From Anaerolineae bacterium (GTDB lineage: Bacteria > Chloroflexota > Anaerolineae > Caldilineales > Caldilineaceae), in NCBI GenBank assembly GCA_030432295.1, contig JAUIHI010000007.1, positions 124,001 through 188,000 of the forward strand: a DNA stretch of 64,000 nucleotides. The letters are read 5' to 3'. Position 1 is the stretch's first letter. Each line of letters starts with the position of its first letter. The notes beneath the pieces were generated by a model. It worked only from the letters and a program-made list of their open reading frames with translations. It was not told the DNA's origin and made no database searches. Position numbers and translations under genes: made by a program. Shown piece by piece: positions 48,756 to 57,073 of the stretch.

Positions 48756-50534
48756 TCAGCCCATCTTTTCCGGGACAACCGTCGCTGCGATCAGCGCCCG
48801 CTCTGCGTCCAGCGCAGCCCGCAGACCCGAAACCACAGCGTCGAGCGCCAGCTCGCTGCCCTCGCCCGTGCGCCGGTTTTTCATCTCCACAATGCCGTTC
48901 TCCACGCCCCGCTTGCCCATTGTCAGGCGCAGGGGCAGGCCGAGCAGGTCGGCGTCGTTGAACTTGACGCCCGCCCGCTCGTCCCGGTCATCGTAGAGGA
49001 CTTCGATGCCCGCAGCCTGCAATGCAGCGTAGACTTCCTCTACCTTTGCCACAATCTCCGGCTGTTTGGGCGTGGCCAGGCTGACCAGATGGACTTCATA
49101 GGGGGCAATCGACACCGGCCAGATAATGCCGTTCTCGTCATTGCTGGTCTCGATGACGCTTGCGATCAGTCGCCCGCTGCCGATGCCGTAGCAGCCCATC
49201 ACCATCGGAATGCTCTCACCATTTTCGTCCAGATAGACCGCATCCATAGCTTCGCTGTACTTCGTGCCCAGTTTGAAGATGTTGCCCACCTCCACCCCGC
49301 GCACGGCGGTCAGGGGTTCGCCGCAGACCGGGCAGCCGTGACCTTCCGCGGCGGCCACCACATCCAGCACCAGATCAGCCGTGTAGTCCCGCCCGTAGTT
49401 GACGTTTTTGTAGTGCCAGCCCTCTTTGTTGGCCCCAGCCACCAGATTGCTGCTCTGGGGAATCAGATCGTCCACCACCAGCAGCACTTTGGCCCGGTCG
49501 ATACCCACGGGCGAGCCATAGCCCGGCTCCGCGCCGATAGCTTTGATTTCATCGGTCGTGGCCGGGCGCAGACGGCGGGCGCCGATAGCGTTGGTCAGTT
49601 TCGTCTCGTTCAGTTCCATATCCCCGCGCACGACCACAAAGACAAACTGCTCCCGGCTCTTGCCGTCGTCGCCGTCCATCTCGGCCACCTGGAAGATGGC
49701 TTTGGCCGTGCGGCTCTCCGGCACACCCAAAAATTCGGCCAGGGCTGCGATGGTATTGACGTGAGGTGTCTCCACCTCTTCCAAAGGCAGAGCATCCTCG
49801 GCGGGCGCGGCCTGCTTGACAAATGTAGCGATCTGCCGGTTGGCCGCGTAGTGGCAGCCATCGCAGAGCAGAAGAGTATCCTCGCCGATGGGGGTCAGAG
49901 CCATAAATTCGTGGGCCATTGTGCCGCCCATCATCCCCGTATCGCTCTCCACCGCAATCACTTGCAGCCCGGCCCGACGGAAGATATTGAAGTAGGCCTG
50001 ATAGACATCGGGATAGTAGGCGTCCAGGTCGGCGAAGTCGGTGTGGAAGGAGTAGGCGTCCTTCATCGTAAACTCCCGCACCCGGATCAGCCCACCCCGG
50101 GGCCGGGGTTCGTCCCGAAATTTGGTCTGAATCTGATAGAGCATCTGGGGGAGCTGCCGGTAGCTGTTGATGACGCCGCCCGCCATTTCGGTGATGACCT
50201 CCTCGTGGGTCATGCCCAGCACCATATCCCGCCCGTTGCGGTCCTTCAGCCGGGCCAGATCGTCCCCAATCGCCTGCCAGCGGCCTGTGCGCTGCCAGAG
50301 TTCGGCGGGCTGGACCACCGGCAAGGAGACTTCCTGGCCGTCGATGGCGTCCATCTCTTCCCGCAGAATCTGCTCGATTTTGTGCTTCACCCGCAGGCCC
50401 AGGGGCAGGAAGTCGAAGATGCCCGCGGCCACCTGGCGCACCAGCCCAGCCCGCAGCATCAACCGGTGGCTGGCAACGTCCGCATCAGCGGGCACTTCGC
50501 GCAGGGTCTGGAAAAACAATTTTGACATTCGCAT
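48756..50534 (-). CDS. proS: Prolyl-tRNA synthetase (bacterial type with editing insert)
   Basis: A 592-residue class II synthetase. Seen: motif 1 'ADADVASHRLMLRAGLVRQVAAGIFDFLPLG', motif 2 'QIQTKFRDEPRPRGGLIRVREFTMKDAYSFH', the INS editing domain about 220-400 ('TAKAIFQVAEMDGD', 'VGIDRAKVLLVVDDLI'), motif 3 'MVMGCYGIGSGRLIASVIE' and the C-terminal anticodon domain. It charges tRNA-Pro in the cytoplasm. ATG 50534 has GGAG nine bases upstream. Confidence 0.97.
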   Translation of the reverse strand: MRMSKLFFQTLREVPADADVASHRLMLRAGLVRQVAAGIFDFLPLGLRVKHKIEQILREEMDAIDGQEVSLPVVQPAELWQRTGRWQAIGDDLARLKDRNGRDMVLGMTHEEVITEMAGGVINSYRQLPQMLYQIQTKFRDEPRPRGGLIRVREFTMKDAYSFHTDFADLDAYYPDVYQAYFNIFRRAGLQVIAVESDTGMMGGTMAHEFMALTPIGEDTLLLCDGCHYAANRQIATFVKQAAPAEDALPLEEVETPHVNTIAALAEFLGVPESRTAKAIFQVAEMDGDDGKSREQFVFVVVRGDMELNETKLTNAIGARRLRPATTDEIKAIGAEPGYGSPVGIDRAKVLLVVDDLIPQSSNLVAGANKEGWHYKNVNYGRDYTADLVLDVVAAAEGHGCPVCGEPLTAVRGVEVGNIFKLGTKYSEAMDAVYLDENGESIPMVMGCYGIGSGRLIASVIETSNDENGIIWPVSIAPYEVHLVSLATPKQPEIVAKVEEVYAALQAAGIEVLYDDRDERAGVKFNDADLLGLPLRLTMGKRGVENGIVEMKNRRTGEGSELALDAVVSGLRAALDAERALIAATVVPEKMG

Positions 50535-50605
50535 AAGAAAAGACTCCGTATTTGATCGCCCGTTTGGACGTGGAAGACAAGTTGAAATTTCGGCTCGTTC
50601 GGACA

Positions 50606-50684
50606 GGATATTGGGTATTGGATATTTGGCTGTGACGATTCGAGCGCGTCACTACGAAATACCTAATCCCTAATATCCAATATC
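50606..50684. repeat. Heptamer-type inverted repeat at the thioredoxin 3' end
   Basis: Left ggatattgggtattggatat (50606-50625 onward) and right complementary taatccctaatatccaatat (to 50684), with an inner gtgacg/cgtcac pair. The right arm carries the thioredoxin stop codon and its last residues. Confidence 0.75.
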
Positions 50685-51079
50685 TTCTCCACCCGCTCGC
50701 TCAAGCCGTCGATGGTCAACACCCCTGTGTGGCGGTCCACTGCTTCCCCGTTGCGGAAGAAGATGACAGTGGGGATGCCCAGGATGTTGTAGCGAGCGGG
50801 GGTGGTAGGGTTCTCGTCTACGTCCAGTTTGGCGACGACGATGCGGCCCGCGTACTCCTCGGCCAGGAAGCCGATATGGGGCGACATCTGATGGCAGGGG
50901 CCGCACCAGTCCGCCCAGAAATCGACGACAGCCAGTTGCTCGCTGCCCAGGATGCGCTCGTCAAAGTCCGCGTCGGTCACGTGAATCGGCCGCGCTTTGG
51001 CCGTCGCCGGTTGGGAGGTCACCGGACGGAGTGTCTTCTTTGCTTTCAATCCTGCCATTTGAAGAAATCTGTCTATCAT
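50663..51079 (-). CDS. Thioredoxin
   Basis: A 138-residue thioredoxin with an N-terminal extension of about 35 residues. Active site 'AVVDFWADWCGPCHQMSPHIGFLAEEYAG' (WCGPC) and 'VDENPTTPARYNILGIPTVIFFRNGEAVDRHTGV' with the cis-Pro. It reduces protein disulfides. The start ATG 51079 was chosen over ATG 51085 and an earlier one because AGGTGA stands seven bases upstream. The final residues 'KILDIRD' come from an intergenic-type repeat. Downstream of an OsmC gene. Confidence 0.93.
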   Translation of the reverse strand: MIDRFLQMAGLKAKKTLRPVTSQPATAKARPIHVTDADFDERILGSEQLAVVDFWADWCGPCHQMSPHIGFLAEEYAGRIVVAKLDVDENPTTPARYNILGIPTVIFFRNGEAVDRHTGVLTIDGLSERVEKILDIRD

Positions 51080-51107
51080 TGCCATTTCACCTGTGCAATT
51101 TGCCATC

Positions 51108-51136
51108 CGCGGTCGGCTGTCTGCCGTCTATTCCCG
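51108..51136. repeat. Degenerate heptamer run at the OsmC 3' end
   Basis: cgcggtc, ggctgtc, tgccgtc, tattccc: the same unit family as 10014-10055 in purQ. It covers the OsmC stop codon. Confidence 0.6.
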
Positions 51137-51529
51137 TACCTCAAAATCATGTGTAATCGTCGCCACACCGGAGAGCGTGGCATACGCACCGCAATACTTC
51201 TCTACGCTCAGCGCGATGGCCCGCTCGACTTTGGCTTCGTCCACCCCCGCGCCGGTGACGATAAAGTGCATGTGAATATCCTTCCACGGGCGCTGGGCTT
51301 CCTCGGCCCGCACCCCGTCCATCTCCACCTCCACCCCGGCGAAGGGCTGGCGCTGCTTCTCCAGGATAATCACCACATCGATCAGCGAGCAACCACCCAG
51401 CCCCAGCAGGAGCATCTGCATTGGGCCAACGCCGGGGCCGTCCGGGCCGCTCATCACCGCGGATTTGCCGTTGGCGTCAATGCCGAGAAATGTCTTGCCT
51501 TCGACCCACTTCACGCGTGCTTTGGACAT
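51128..51529 (-). CDS. OsmC-family protein
   Basis: A 133-residue OsmC/Ohr-fold protein: 'ARVKWVEGKTFLGIDANGKSAVM', 'PMQMLLLGLGGCSLIDVVIILEKQRQPFAGVEVEMDG' (catalytic Cys in 'GGCS') and 'SVEKYCGAYATLSGVATITHDFEV' (second Cys in 'KYCG'). The two cysteines reduce organic hydroperoxides in the family. It lies upstream of thioredoxin, a plausible electron donor. GAGG stands seven bases before the ATG. Confidence 0.9.
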   Translation of the reverse strand: MSKARVKWVEGKTFLGIDANGKSAVMSGPDGPGVGPMQMLLLGLGGCSLIDVVIILEKQRQPFAGVEVEMDGVRAEEAQRPWKDIHMHFIVTGAGVDEAKVERAIALSVEKYCGAYATLSGVATITHDFEVRE

Positions 51530-51587
51530 GGGAAACCTCGTTGGGATAAATAATTTTCCAGATGTTTCTATCTCGTCAAGAGCAGAT

Positions 51588-51649
51588 GCTGGGATGATGA
51601 GATGATGCCGTGTTCATAATTCCAGCATCTCATCATCTCACAATCTCGC
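51588..51649. repeat. 'gatgatgagatgatg' inverted repeat at the CoA-binding gene end
   Basis: ctgggatgatgagatgatg on the left and ccagcatctcatcatctcac on the right, again near-7-bp spaced. It supplies the stop codon of the CoA-binding protein gene. Confidence 0.65.
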
Positions 51650-52040
51650 CCTGCGGACTTTGCACGTGCTGGACCAGAATACAATCCTCCACCACATCCA
51701 TCCCATTGGCTTTGGCCCAACGGATGGCTTCAGAATCTTCCGCGCCGGGCTGAAACCAGATGGCTTTGGCCCCGACCTCTTTGGCCTGCTGCACAATTTC
51801 CAGGGCCAAATAAGGCGGAATTACCATATCCACTACAGTGGGTGGCTGGGGCAGGTCCAGCAGGGAAGCGTAGGCGGTGTCGCCCTCGACTTCGCTCTCA
51901 CGGTTGTTGACAGCAAAAACTGTATATCCCGCGGTGCGTAATGTTTTGTAGATGCGGTTACCATATTTGCGGGGATTGTTGCTGGCCCCCACCACCGCCC
52001 ACACCGGCTCGTTGGCGTACTTCTGAATCAGGTTTGGCAT
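51633..52040 (-). CDS. CoA-binding domain protein (YccU-like)
   Basis: A 135-residue Rossmann-fold protein: 'PVWAVVGASNNPRKYGNRIYKTLRTAGYTVFAVNNR', 'VDMVIPPYLALEIVQQAKEVGAKAIWFQPGAEDSEAIRWAKANGMDVVEDCILVQH'. This is the stand-alone CoA_binding_2 domain, thought to bind CoA thioesters; no catalytic partner is fused. The ATG at 52040 was preferred because the upstream frame runs through an intergenic repeat. Confidence 0.9.
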   Translation of the reverse strand: MPNLIQKYANEPVWAVVGASNNPRKYGNRIYKTLRTAGYTVFAVNNRESEVEGDTAYASLLDLPQPPTVVDMVIPPYLALEIVQQAKEVGAKAIWFQPGAEDSEAIRWAKANGMDVVEDCILVQHVQSPQGEIVR

Positions 52041-52067
52041 TGTTGTTCCATCTCGGCAGGGAATCTT

Positions 52068-52132
52068 AACCACGAAGGAAAAGCACTGGTTTGATCTTCT
52101 CTTCTTCTTCGTGTCTTTGTGCCTTCGTGGTT
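52068..52132. repeat. 'aaccacgaagg' palindrome
   Basis: aaccacgaaggaa (from 52068) pairs with ttcgtgtctttgtgccttcg tggtt (to 52132), with a loose loop. Same family as 17086 and 63368. Lies upstream of the CoA-binding gene. Confidence 0.75.
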
Positions 52133-52433
52133 GCCTCTGTTTATGAGTTGAACTGAAAGTATACTGTCCACCGATCAAAGATGTCAAAGATTGCTGCTTT
52201 CCCGTGGGAACTCTGCCGCAACTGGCTCTCTGTATGGTAATGCCACCCCTACTGTGTTTTGACGCGCCGCGGAATGGCTTTTGACTTTTCAAACCGTCTG
52301 GCATGCGCTATACTTCCCAATAATCCTCACGACAGCCGCCCCCCACAGTGGCTGCACTGCCTGATGGAACAATTCAACTTGACCTGCCGGGCCAGCCTGC
52401 CCGCCGTTCCCCTACCCCAAGGAGAAGCCATTG

Positions 52434-54161
52434 ATGTATGATGCAAAGCTATGGATGAAGAACTATGAAAAGGGCGTTCCCGAAAAGGTCACCTATCAGA
52501 ACCAGCTCATCCACCAGACACTGGACGCGGCCGCGGCCAAATATCCCGACAAAGTAGCCGTGCGGATGCTGCTCAAATATCTGCCCCTGGGCATCGCCAT
52601 CCAGTCCAAGATGACCTACCGGGAGCTGGTCGAAGCGACAGATCGCTTTGCCGCGGCCCTGCAAAATATGGGGGTAAAACAGGGCGACCGGGTCTCGGTG
52701 ATGCTGCCCAACACCCCCCAGCAGGTGGTCGCCTTCTACGGCATCCTGAAGGCAGGCTGTGTGGTGGTCAACACCAATCCCACCTACACAGCCCGGGAGA
52801 TCGAACACCAGTTGGCCGACAGCGGCGCAGAGACGATTGTGATGCTCAGCAGCCTCTACAGCCGCCTGGAGCAGGTCAAAGCCAAGACACCCATCAAACG
52901 GGTGATCATCACCGACGTGCCCGACACGCTGGGTTTCCCTTTCAACCGGCTGGTGGAGAAGCAGGTGCGGGCCGGTGGATTGATGGTGGATGTGGCCGAT
53001 GCGCCCGGCATCTTCCGCTACAAAAACCTGCTGGCAACCAGCCAGGCCAAAGCACCCGCCATCAGTACAAAACCGGAGGATGTGGTCCTGCTCCAATATA
53101 CCGGCGGCACAACTGGCGTGCCCAAAGCGGCGATGCTCACCCACGCCAATCTGGTGAACAATGTGCTGCAACTGGAAGGCTGGCTGCCCACTCTGGAACA
53201 CGGCGCGGAGAAGACACTGGGCGCCATCCCCTTTTTCCACGTCTACGGTATGACCGTCGGCATGCTCTTTACCCTCTACAGCGGCAGCGAGCTAATCGTC
53301 ACCCCGGACCCGCGACGCACAGAACTGGTGCTGGAAATTATCCACCGGGAGAAGGTCTCCCTCTACCCCGGCATCCCCACAATGTACAACGCGATTATCA
53401 ACCACCCGAAAGTGTCGGAGTTCGACCTGCACTCGGTGAAAGCCTGTATGTCCGGCGGGATGTCCCTGCCTGTGGAGGTGCAGCGCCGCTTCGAGGAGAT
53501 CACCGGGGGCAAGCTAATCGAGGGCTATGGGCTGACCGAGACATCGCCGGTGGCCTGCGCCAACCCAGTCAACGGCATCCGCAAGGCAGGCTCAATCGGT
53601 ATGCCAGTCTCCTCCACACAGGTGGCGATTGTCGCTCTGGACCAGCGGGAAGATGGCGGCTACGATCTGGTGGAGCCAGGCCAAGAGGGGGAACTGGTCA
53701 TCAAAGGGCCGCAAGTGATGGCGGGCTACTGGCAGCATCAGGACGAAACGGACAAAGTGATGGACAAGGACGGCTGGTTCCACACCGGCGACATCGCCAA
53801 AATGGACGAGGACGGCTGCTTCTACATTGTGGACCGCAAGAAGGATTTGATCATCGCCAGTGGCTACAATATCGTGCCCCGAGAGGTGGAAGAGGTGCTC
53901 TATATGCACCCGAAGGTGCAGGAGGCAGTGGTAGCAGGCATCCCCGATGCCCGGCGTGGGGAGACCGTCAAGGCGTATGTGGTGCTGAAGGACGGGGAGA
54001 GCGGCAGCGTTGACGAAATCCGCAGCTTCTGCAAAGAAAATCTGGCCCCCTACAAAGTGCCCACTTTCGTCGATTTCCGCGACGAACTGCCCAAAAGTCA
54101 GGTCGGCAAAATCCTGCGCCGGGTGCTGGTGGAGGAGGAGAAGGCCAAGCAGGCAGCGTAG
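52434..54161 (+). CDS. Long-chain acyl-CoA ligase
   Basis: A 575-residue adenylate-forming enzyme activating fatty acids to acyl-CoA (FadD-like). Seen: 'VVLLQYTGGTTGVPKAAMLTHAN' (AMP-binding motif), 'GYGLTETSPVACANPV', 'GDIAKMDEDGCFYIVDRKKDLIIASGYNIVPREVEEVL' and the C-terminal catalytic Lys in 'LPKSQVGKILRRVL'. ATG 52434 lies nine bases after AAGGAG; a TTG one codon earlier is also possible. Membrane-associated in function but no TM segment. Confidence 0.93.
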   Translation: MYDAKLWMKNYEKGVPEKVTYQNQLIHQTLDAAAAKYPDKVAVRMLLKYLPLGIAIQSKMTYRELVEATDRFAAALQNMGVKQGDRVSVMLPNTPQQVVAFYGILKAGCVVVNTNPTYTAREIEHQLADSGAETIVMLSSLYSRLEQVKAKTPIKRVIITDVPDTLGFPFNRLVEKQVRAGGLMVDVADAPGIFRYKNLLATSQAKAPAISTKPEDVVLLQYTGGTTGVPKAAMLTHANLVNNVLQLEGWLPTLEHGAEKTLGAIPFFHVYGMTVGMLFTLYSGSELIVTPDPRRTELVLEIIHREKVSLYPGIPTMYNAIINHPKVSEFDLHSVKACMSGGMSLPVEVQRRFEEITGGKLIEGYGLTETSPVACANPVNGIRKAGSIGMPVSSTQVAIVALDQREDGGYDLVEPGQEGELVIKGPQVMAGYWQHQDETDKVMDKDGWFHTGDIAKMDEDGCFYIVDRKKDLIIASGYNIVPREVEEVLYMHPKVQEAVVAGIPDARRGETVKAYVVLKDGESGSVDEIRSFCKENLAPYKVPTFVDFRDELPKSQVGKILRRVLVEEEKAKQAA

Positions 54162-54223
54162 CAGCAGTGCCATATCTGCGCAAGAGTGGCGGGATTTCAG
54201 ACAACTCAGGAGGATTTGGGAGC

Positions 54224-54829
54224 GTGCAGATTGATGCCATCGATTTCCGTTTTAGGCAAGGGTTAACGGGGAAATTGAAGCCGTATCTGTTACTGCTGGT
54301 TGTTATGTCCTGCACTTTGGCAATAGCGGGCTGCCAAAGTGCAGGAATCGAAAGTGCCACGCCAGGTATTGACAGGGCACACACAATCAGGCTGGCAGAT
54401 GCGGATGAACCCGGACAGCGCTTAACGTTGTTTGGCAGGGTTGTGGATGCAGAGAACAACGAGCCGATCCCGGATGCGCTGGTTTATCTCTACCATGCGG
54501 ATGCCAATGGGGAATATTTGCCCACAGATCCGAATGATGAATCGACCGCTAAACTGAGTGGAGAGATTACCACAGACGACAAGGGGCAATTCCAGGTGGA
54601 GACGATCGTGCCGCGTGAGTACGATCAACCGGGCAACAAGCACATTCACCTGCACTATGTGCGGGCAAGAGGATACACAGAAACCGGCGGGGTAATTCTG
54701 TTTGAATACGATGTCAACGATGAAATCCGAGCGTGGGCGCTGGAGACCGGATTCGGAATTATCATAGACGTTACCGAGCGCAATGGCGTGATGGAAGGGC
54801 AGGTGGCGATCGAACTCATTCCTGAATAG
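54224..54829 (+). CDS. Intradiol-dioxygenase-like lipoprotein
   Basis: A 201-residue exported protein. GTG 54224 was chosen because AGGAGG stands ten bases upstream; an ATG 19 codons earlier is the alternative. Hydrophobic signal 'LKPYLLLLVVMSCTLAIAGC' with a lipobox Cys. The mature part has the intradiol ring-cleavage/transthyretin-like sandwich: 'LTLFGRVVDAENNEPIPDALVYLYHADANGEY', 'GEITTDDKGQFQVETIVPREY', 'KHIHLHYVRARGY' (H-x-H iron-ligand pattern). The Tyr ligands are less clear; enzymatic activity uncertain. Followed by a strong terminator. Confidence 0.8.
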   Translation: MQIDAIDFRFRQGLTGKLKPYLLLLVVMSCTLAIAGCQSAGIESATPGIDRAHTIRLADADEPGQRLTLFGRVVDAENNEPIPDALVYLYHADANGEYLPTDPNDESTAKLSGEITTDDKGQFQVETIVPREYDQPGNKHIHLHYVRARGYTETGGVILFEYDVNDEIRAWALETGFGIIIDVTERNGVMEGQVAIELIPE

Positions 54830-54853
54830 AGGAATGGGCAGAGGCAGCGCAAC

Positions 54854-54914
54854 AAAACAGGTTGGGTAAGGTCGGACCTTTCATGCAGGTCCGACCTTAC
54901 CCAACCTGTTTTTT
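54854..54914. terminator. Strong terminator, 26-bp perfect stem
   Basis: Arms 54854-54879 and 54887-54912 are perfectly complementary (aaaacaggttgggtaaggtc ggacct and complement) around a 7-nt loop, with six T on the plus strand. Confidence 0.95.
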
Positions 54915-54934
54915 GATGTCCACGTGCTGCATCT

Positions 54935-54996
54935 CCCCAGCAGCACACCGAACAGCACATCCCCCACGTAATGGCTGCCCATTGCCACCAGCGCCT
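54935..54996 (-). pseudogene. Remnant of a PAP2 phosphatase C-terminus
   Basis: On the minus strand it reads 'ALVAMGSHYVGDVLFGVLLG', nearly the same as 'ARVAMGIHYAGDVLFGVLLG' near the end of the PAP2 gene at 55396-56046. A stop codon (TAG) precedes it and the upstream part of the gene is absent. It points to a tandem PAP2 duplicate that was deleted. Between this and 55395 only a 41-codon ORF and a palindrome are seen. Confidence 0.75.
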
Positions 54997-55080
54997 AGGC
55001 AAGACAGCGGGGGCCTACAGTCGGATTACCACGGCTTGAAACAGTCATAATTTCGCTGCACAGCAATTCGGCCGTTATGG

Positions 55081-55206
55081 CTATTCCCAACCTTCGGGCA
55101 ATATTCCTTTCTCCTTCAATACCTTTTCAAGCTTTGATACTTTTGTATATGCTGAAATCGCAAGGATTACTCCTACGAGCCCAATGCCCAAGAAGAAGTA
55201 GTCCAT
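55081..55206 (-). CDS. 41-residue single-span membrane peptide
   Basis: A short frame from ATG 55206 to TAG 55081. It begins 'MDYFFLGIGLVGVILAISAY', a clear transmembrane segment, and continues with a charged helix 'TKVSKLEKVLKEKGILPEGW' plus one residue. AAGGA lies seven bases before the ATG. The amphipathic 'KLEKVLKEKGIL' tail resembles small bacterial membrane regulators, but no family is named. Its base composition is lower in GC than neighbours. Confidence 0.6.
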   Translation of the reverse strand: MDYFFLGIGLVGVILAISAYTKVSKLEKVLKEKGILPEGWE

Positions 55207-55335
55207 ATCGATTCCTTATTTCCCCAGTGAGTAAATAGTGATGAGCTACCGTTGCCATAGATTTTTCGCTAAGTAAGCTCAAGATTGATAACGTCGATCT
55301 GTTTTGAGAAAAGCGGTTTCCACGAGAAGTCGACC

Positions 55336-55351
55336 TTTGGGATATCCCAAA
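55336..55351. promoter_or_regulatory. 16-bp perfect palindrome (possible operator)
   Basis: tttgggatatcccaaa is fully self-complementary. It lies between the PAP2 gene end and the 41-codon ORF, 130 bp upstream of the latter. A regulator site is possible; no clear promoter adjoins. Confidence 0.4.
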
Positions 55352-55395
55352 TACTTTGTTGACGGGGAGGAGACAAAACTACAGGTCGTCCGATC

Positions 55396-56046
55396 TCAAG
55401 GCTCACGCTTGACGCTTCTTTTTGCTACCCGCCCCACGCCCCACCCCAGCAGCACCCCAAATAGCACATCCCCCGCATAATGGATGCCCATCGCCACCCG
55501 CGCCCAGCCGATCCACAGACCGATGAATGGGGCCAGCCAGCCAGCGCCAGGCCACAACGCTTCTGCCCAGACGAGTATAACGCCTACCCGTGCGCCGTGG
55601 CCGCTGGGAAAGCTGTGCTGATCCGCGCCGGGGCCATAGAGGAGATTGCCTGTGCCGGGGCGGGGGCGGCGAAAGATGCGTTTGATAAAGAGTGTAACCG
55701 CAACCGCGCCCGCAAAGGCCGCCATCCAGCCCCCCAACAGACCCTTGCGCGCCGGATCGTCCCCGGCCTTCCGCCACAGCAGGGCCGTGATCCCCAGCCA
55801 CAGCAGACTATCGCCCAGATGCGCGCCCACATTCGCCAGCCAAAAGAGCGGGTTGCGCCCATTGCGCTGGGATTCGTTCAGGGCAATGCGGGCACTGAGG
55901 GATTTGTCGATGGGGGAGAGGAAAGCCGTGAGGGAGGAAAATAGAGATGCCAAAAAATGCTCCGATGGGTTGGTTGATTGGTTGAATAGTTGATCGGATT
56001 GTTGCGGCTCAACACAACCAATCAACCGATCAACTACCTTCCCCAT
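55396..56046 (-). CDS. PAP2-family membrane phosphatase
   Basis: A 216-residue lipid-phosphatase-type protein. Motifs: 'KRIFRRPRPG' (C1: K-x6-R-P), 'YGPGADQHSFPSGHGARVG' (C2: P-S-G-H) and 'GWARVAMGIHYAGDVLFGVLLG' (C3: R-x5-H-x3-D), with about five membrane spans. It may act on phosphatidate or undecaprenyl pyrophosphate. The first 30 residues ('QLFNQSTNPSEHFLA') are encoded by a repeat and are not family-like. ATG 56046 overlaps the NTP-transferase gene by 17 bp. Confidence 0.92.
   Translation of the reverse strand: MGKVVDRLIGCVEPQQSDQLFNQSTNPSEHFLASLFSSLTAFLSPIDKSLSARIALNESQRNGRNPLFWLANVGAHLGDSLLWLGITALLWRKAGDDPARKGLLGGWMAAFAGAVAVTLFIKRIFRRPRPGTGNLLYGPGADQHSFPSGHGARVGVILVWAEALWPGAGWLAPFIGLWIGWARVAMGIHYAGDVLFGVLLGWGVGRVAKRSVKREP
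55967..56037. repeat. 'ggttgattggttg' heptamer-type inverted repeat
   Basis: Left ggttggttgattggttgaat (from 55968) and right caaccaatcaaccgatcaac (to about 56033). It encodes the PAP2 N-terminus and reaches the NTP-transferase stop. Similar words at 20348 and 61789. Confidence 0.75.
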
Positions 56047-57073
56047 TCGCCGGATGAGCCGGGTGGCGGACCAAATACTCCTTCACCTGCTCCCACTGGA
56101 AGGGCTTATCCACATCCATCCCCGCCTCGGCAAAGGGGAGGATGACCGGTTTGCCAGTGATGCCAAAGACTCTCTGCACCACACCCAGCAGATCGTCGAT
56201 GGCCAGACGGCGCAAGAGAAAGCGCAGAATAACACCCGGCCCCAGAAGCAGAAGCTGGCGCACCACACTCTTGCGGTTTTCAATAAAGCCCCGCATCTTT
56301 TCTTGAATCTGCTCCGCGGTGGAAAGCCTGCCCAGATAAATATCACCGCTGCAAAAGCGCCCTTCGCGCAGGGCCAGATAGCTGCGTTTGCTATCGGGAA
56401 AGCCGGTCAACATCACCGATTCCGGCACAATCCCCCAATAGAGTCCCCGGTCGTAGGGCTGGCACCCATCGATGAATGCGTTGATCACTTCCCCCGTAAC
56501 CAGCGGAATGTCGGCGGTTGTGCCGATGATCAACCGATCCGCCGGGTTGATCTCGCGCAGACGACGTACCCCCGCGTTCTGGCTGGCCCACAGGCTAGGC
56601 TGGTTGGGCACGTAGTGGACCGGCACACCAAAATCAATCCCGTGCTCCGGCCCCAGCCCAACAATCACAATCTCGCCTACCCGTCCGCTTTGGACAAAAG
56701 CGTTGACCACATGCCAGATCATCGGCTTGTGGCCTACGGGAACCAGGGATTTGTGGTCCACACCGGCCACCGCCAGCAGAGGGTCCGCTTTGTCTGGGTC
56801 GTAGCCGGCAGTGATGAAAACATCGAATTTCTCTTGCACGAGTAGTTTCTCCTTGCGCGGAGGGGAGGCGAGGGGCGCACGGTCGATTGCCAGCCGCAGC
56901 CGCCCTTCCTCCGCCTGCAAGCGGATCACTTCTGCCTGCAAAGCAGAGAGCTGGTCGACTCGCGCCCCGCTGTTGGCTGCCTGTTGGGCCGCTTCCAGAC
57001 GGCGGCGTGTGCCGACCAGCTCTCGAATTACCTCATTTTTGCGGACGATCAGTTCCGTCCGCTCATTCGTCAT
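56030..57073 (-). CDS. NTP-transferase-domain protein with coiled-coil N-terminus
   Basis: A 347-residue protein. Residues 1-70 form a coiled coil ('VIRELVGTRRRLEAAQQAANSGARVDQLSALQAEVIRLQAEE'). A GT-A nucleotidyltransferase fold follows: 'DVFITAGYDPDKADPLLAVAGVDHKSLVPVGHKPMIWHVVNAFVQSG' and 'RLIIGTTADIPLVTGEVINAFID', similar in plan to MobA/IspD-like transferases, with the Lys and Asp of the nucleotide site. Substrate unknown. ATG 57073 overlaps tatC by 11 bp, so it is made with the Tat proteins; the functional link is unclear. Confidence 0.82.
   Translation of the reverse strand: MTNERTELIVRKNEVIRELVGTRRRLEAAQQAANSGARVDQLSALQAEVIRLQAEEGRLRLAIDRAPLASPPRKEKLLVQEKFDVFITAGYDPDKADPLLAVAGVDHKSLVPVGHKPMIWHVVNAFVQSGRVGEIVIVGLGPEHGIDFGVPVHYVPNQPSLWASQNAGVRRLREINPADRLIIGTTADIPLVTGEVINAFIDGCQPYDRGLYWGIVPESVMLTGFPDSKRSYLALREGRFCSGDIYLGRLSTAEQIQEKMRGFIENRKSVVRQLLLLGPGVILRFLLRRLAIDDLLGVVQRVFGITGKPVILPFAEAGMDVDKPFQWEQVKEYLVRHPAHPANGEGS

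Noticed and set aside
48690-50525. A 611-codon open frame on the plus strand
   Set aside because: Antisense shadow of proS; no domain pattern in its translation.
54655-55002. A 115-codon minus-strand frame over the dioxygenase-like gene end
   Set aside because: It crosses a strong terminator and reads the PAP2 remnant in the wrong frame.
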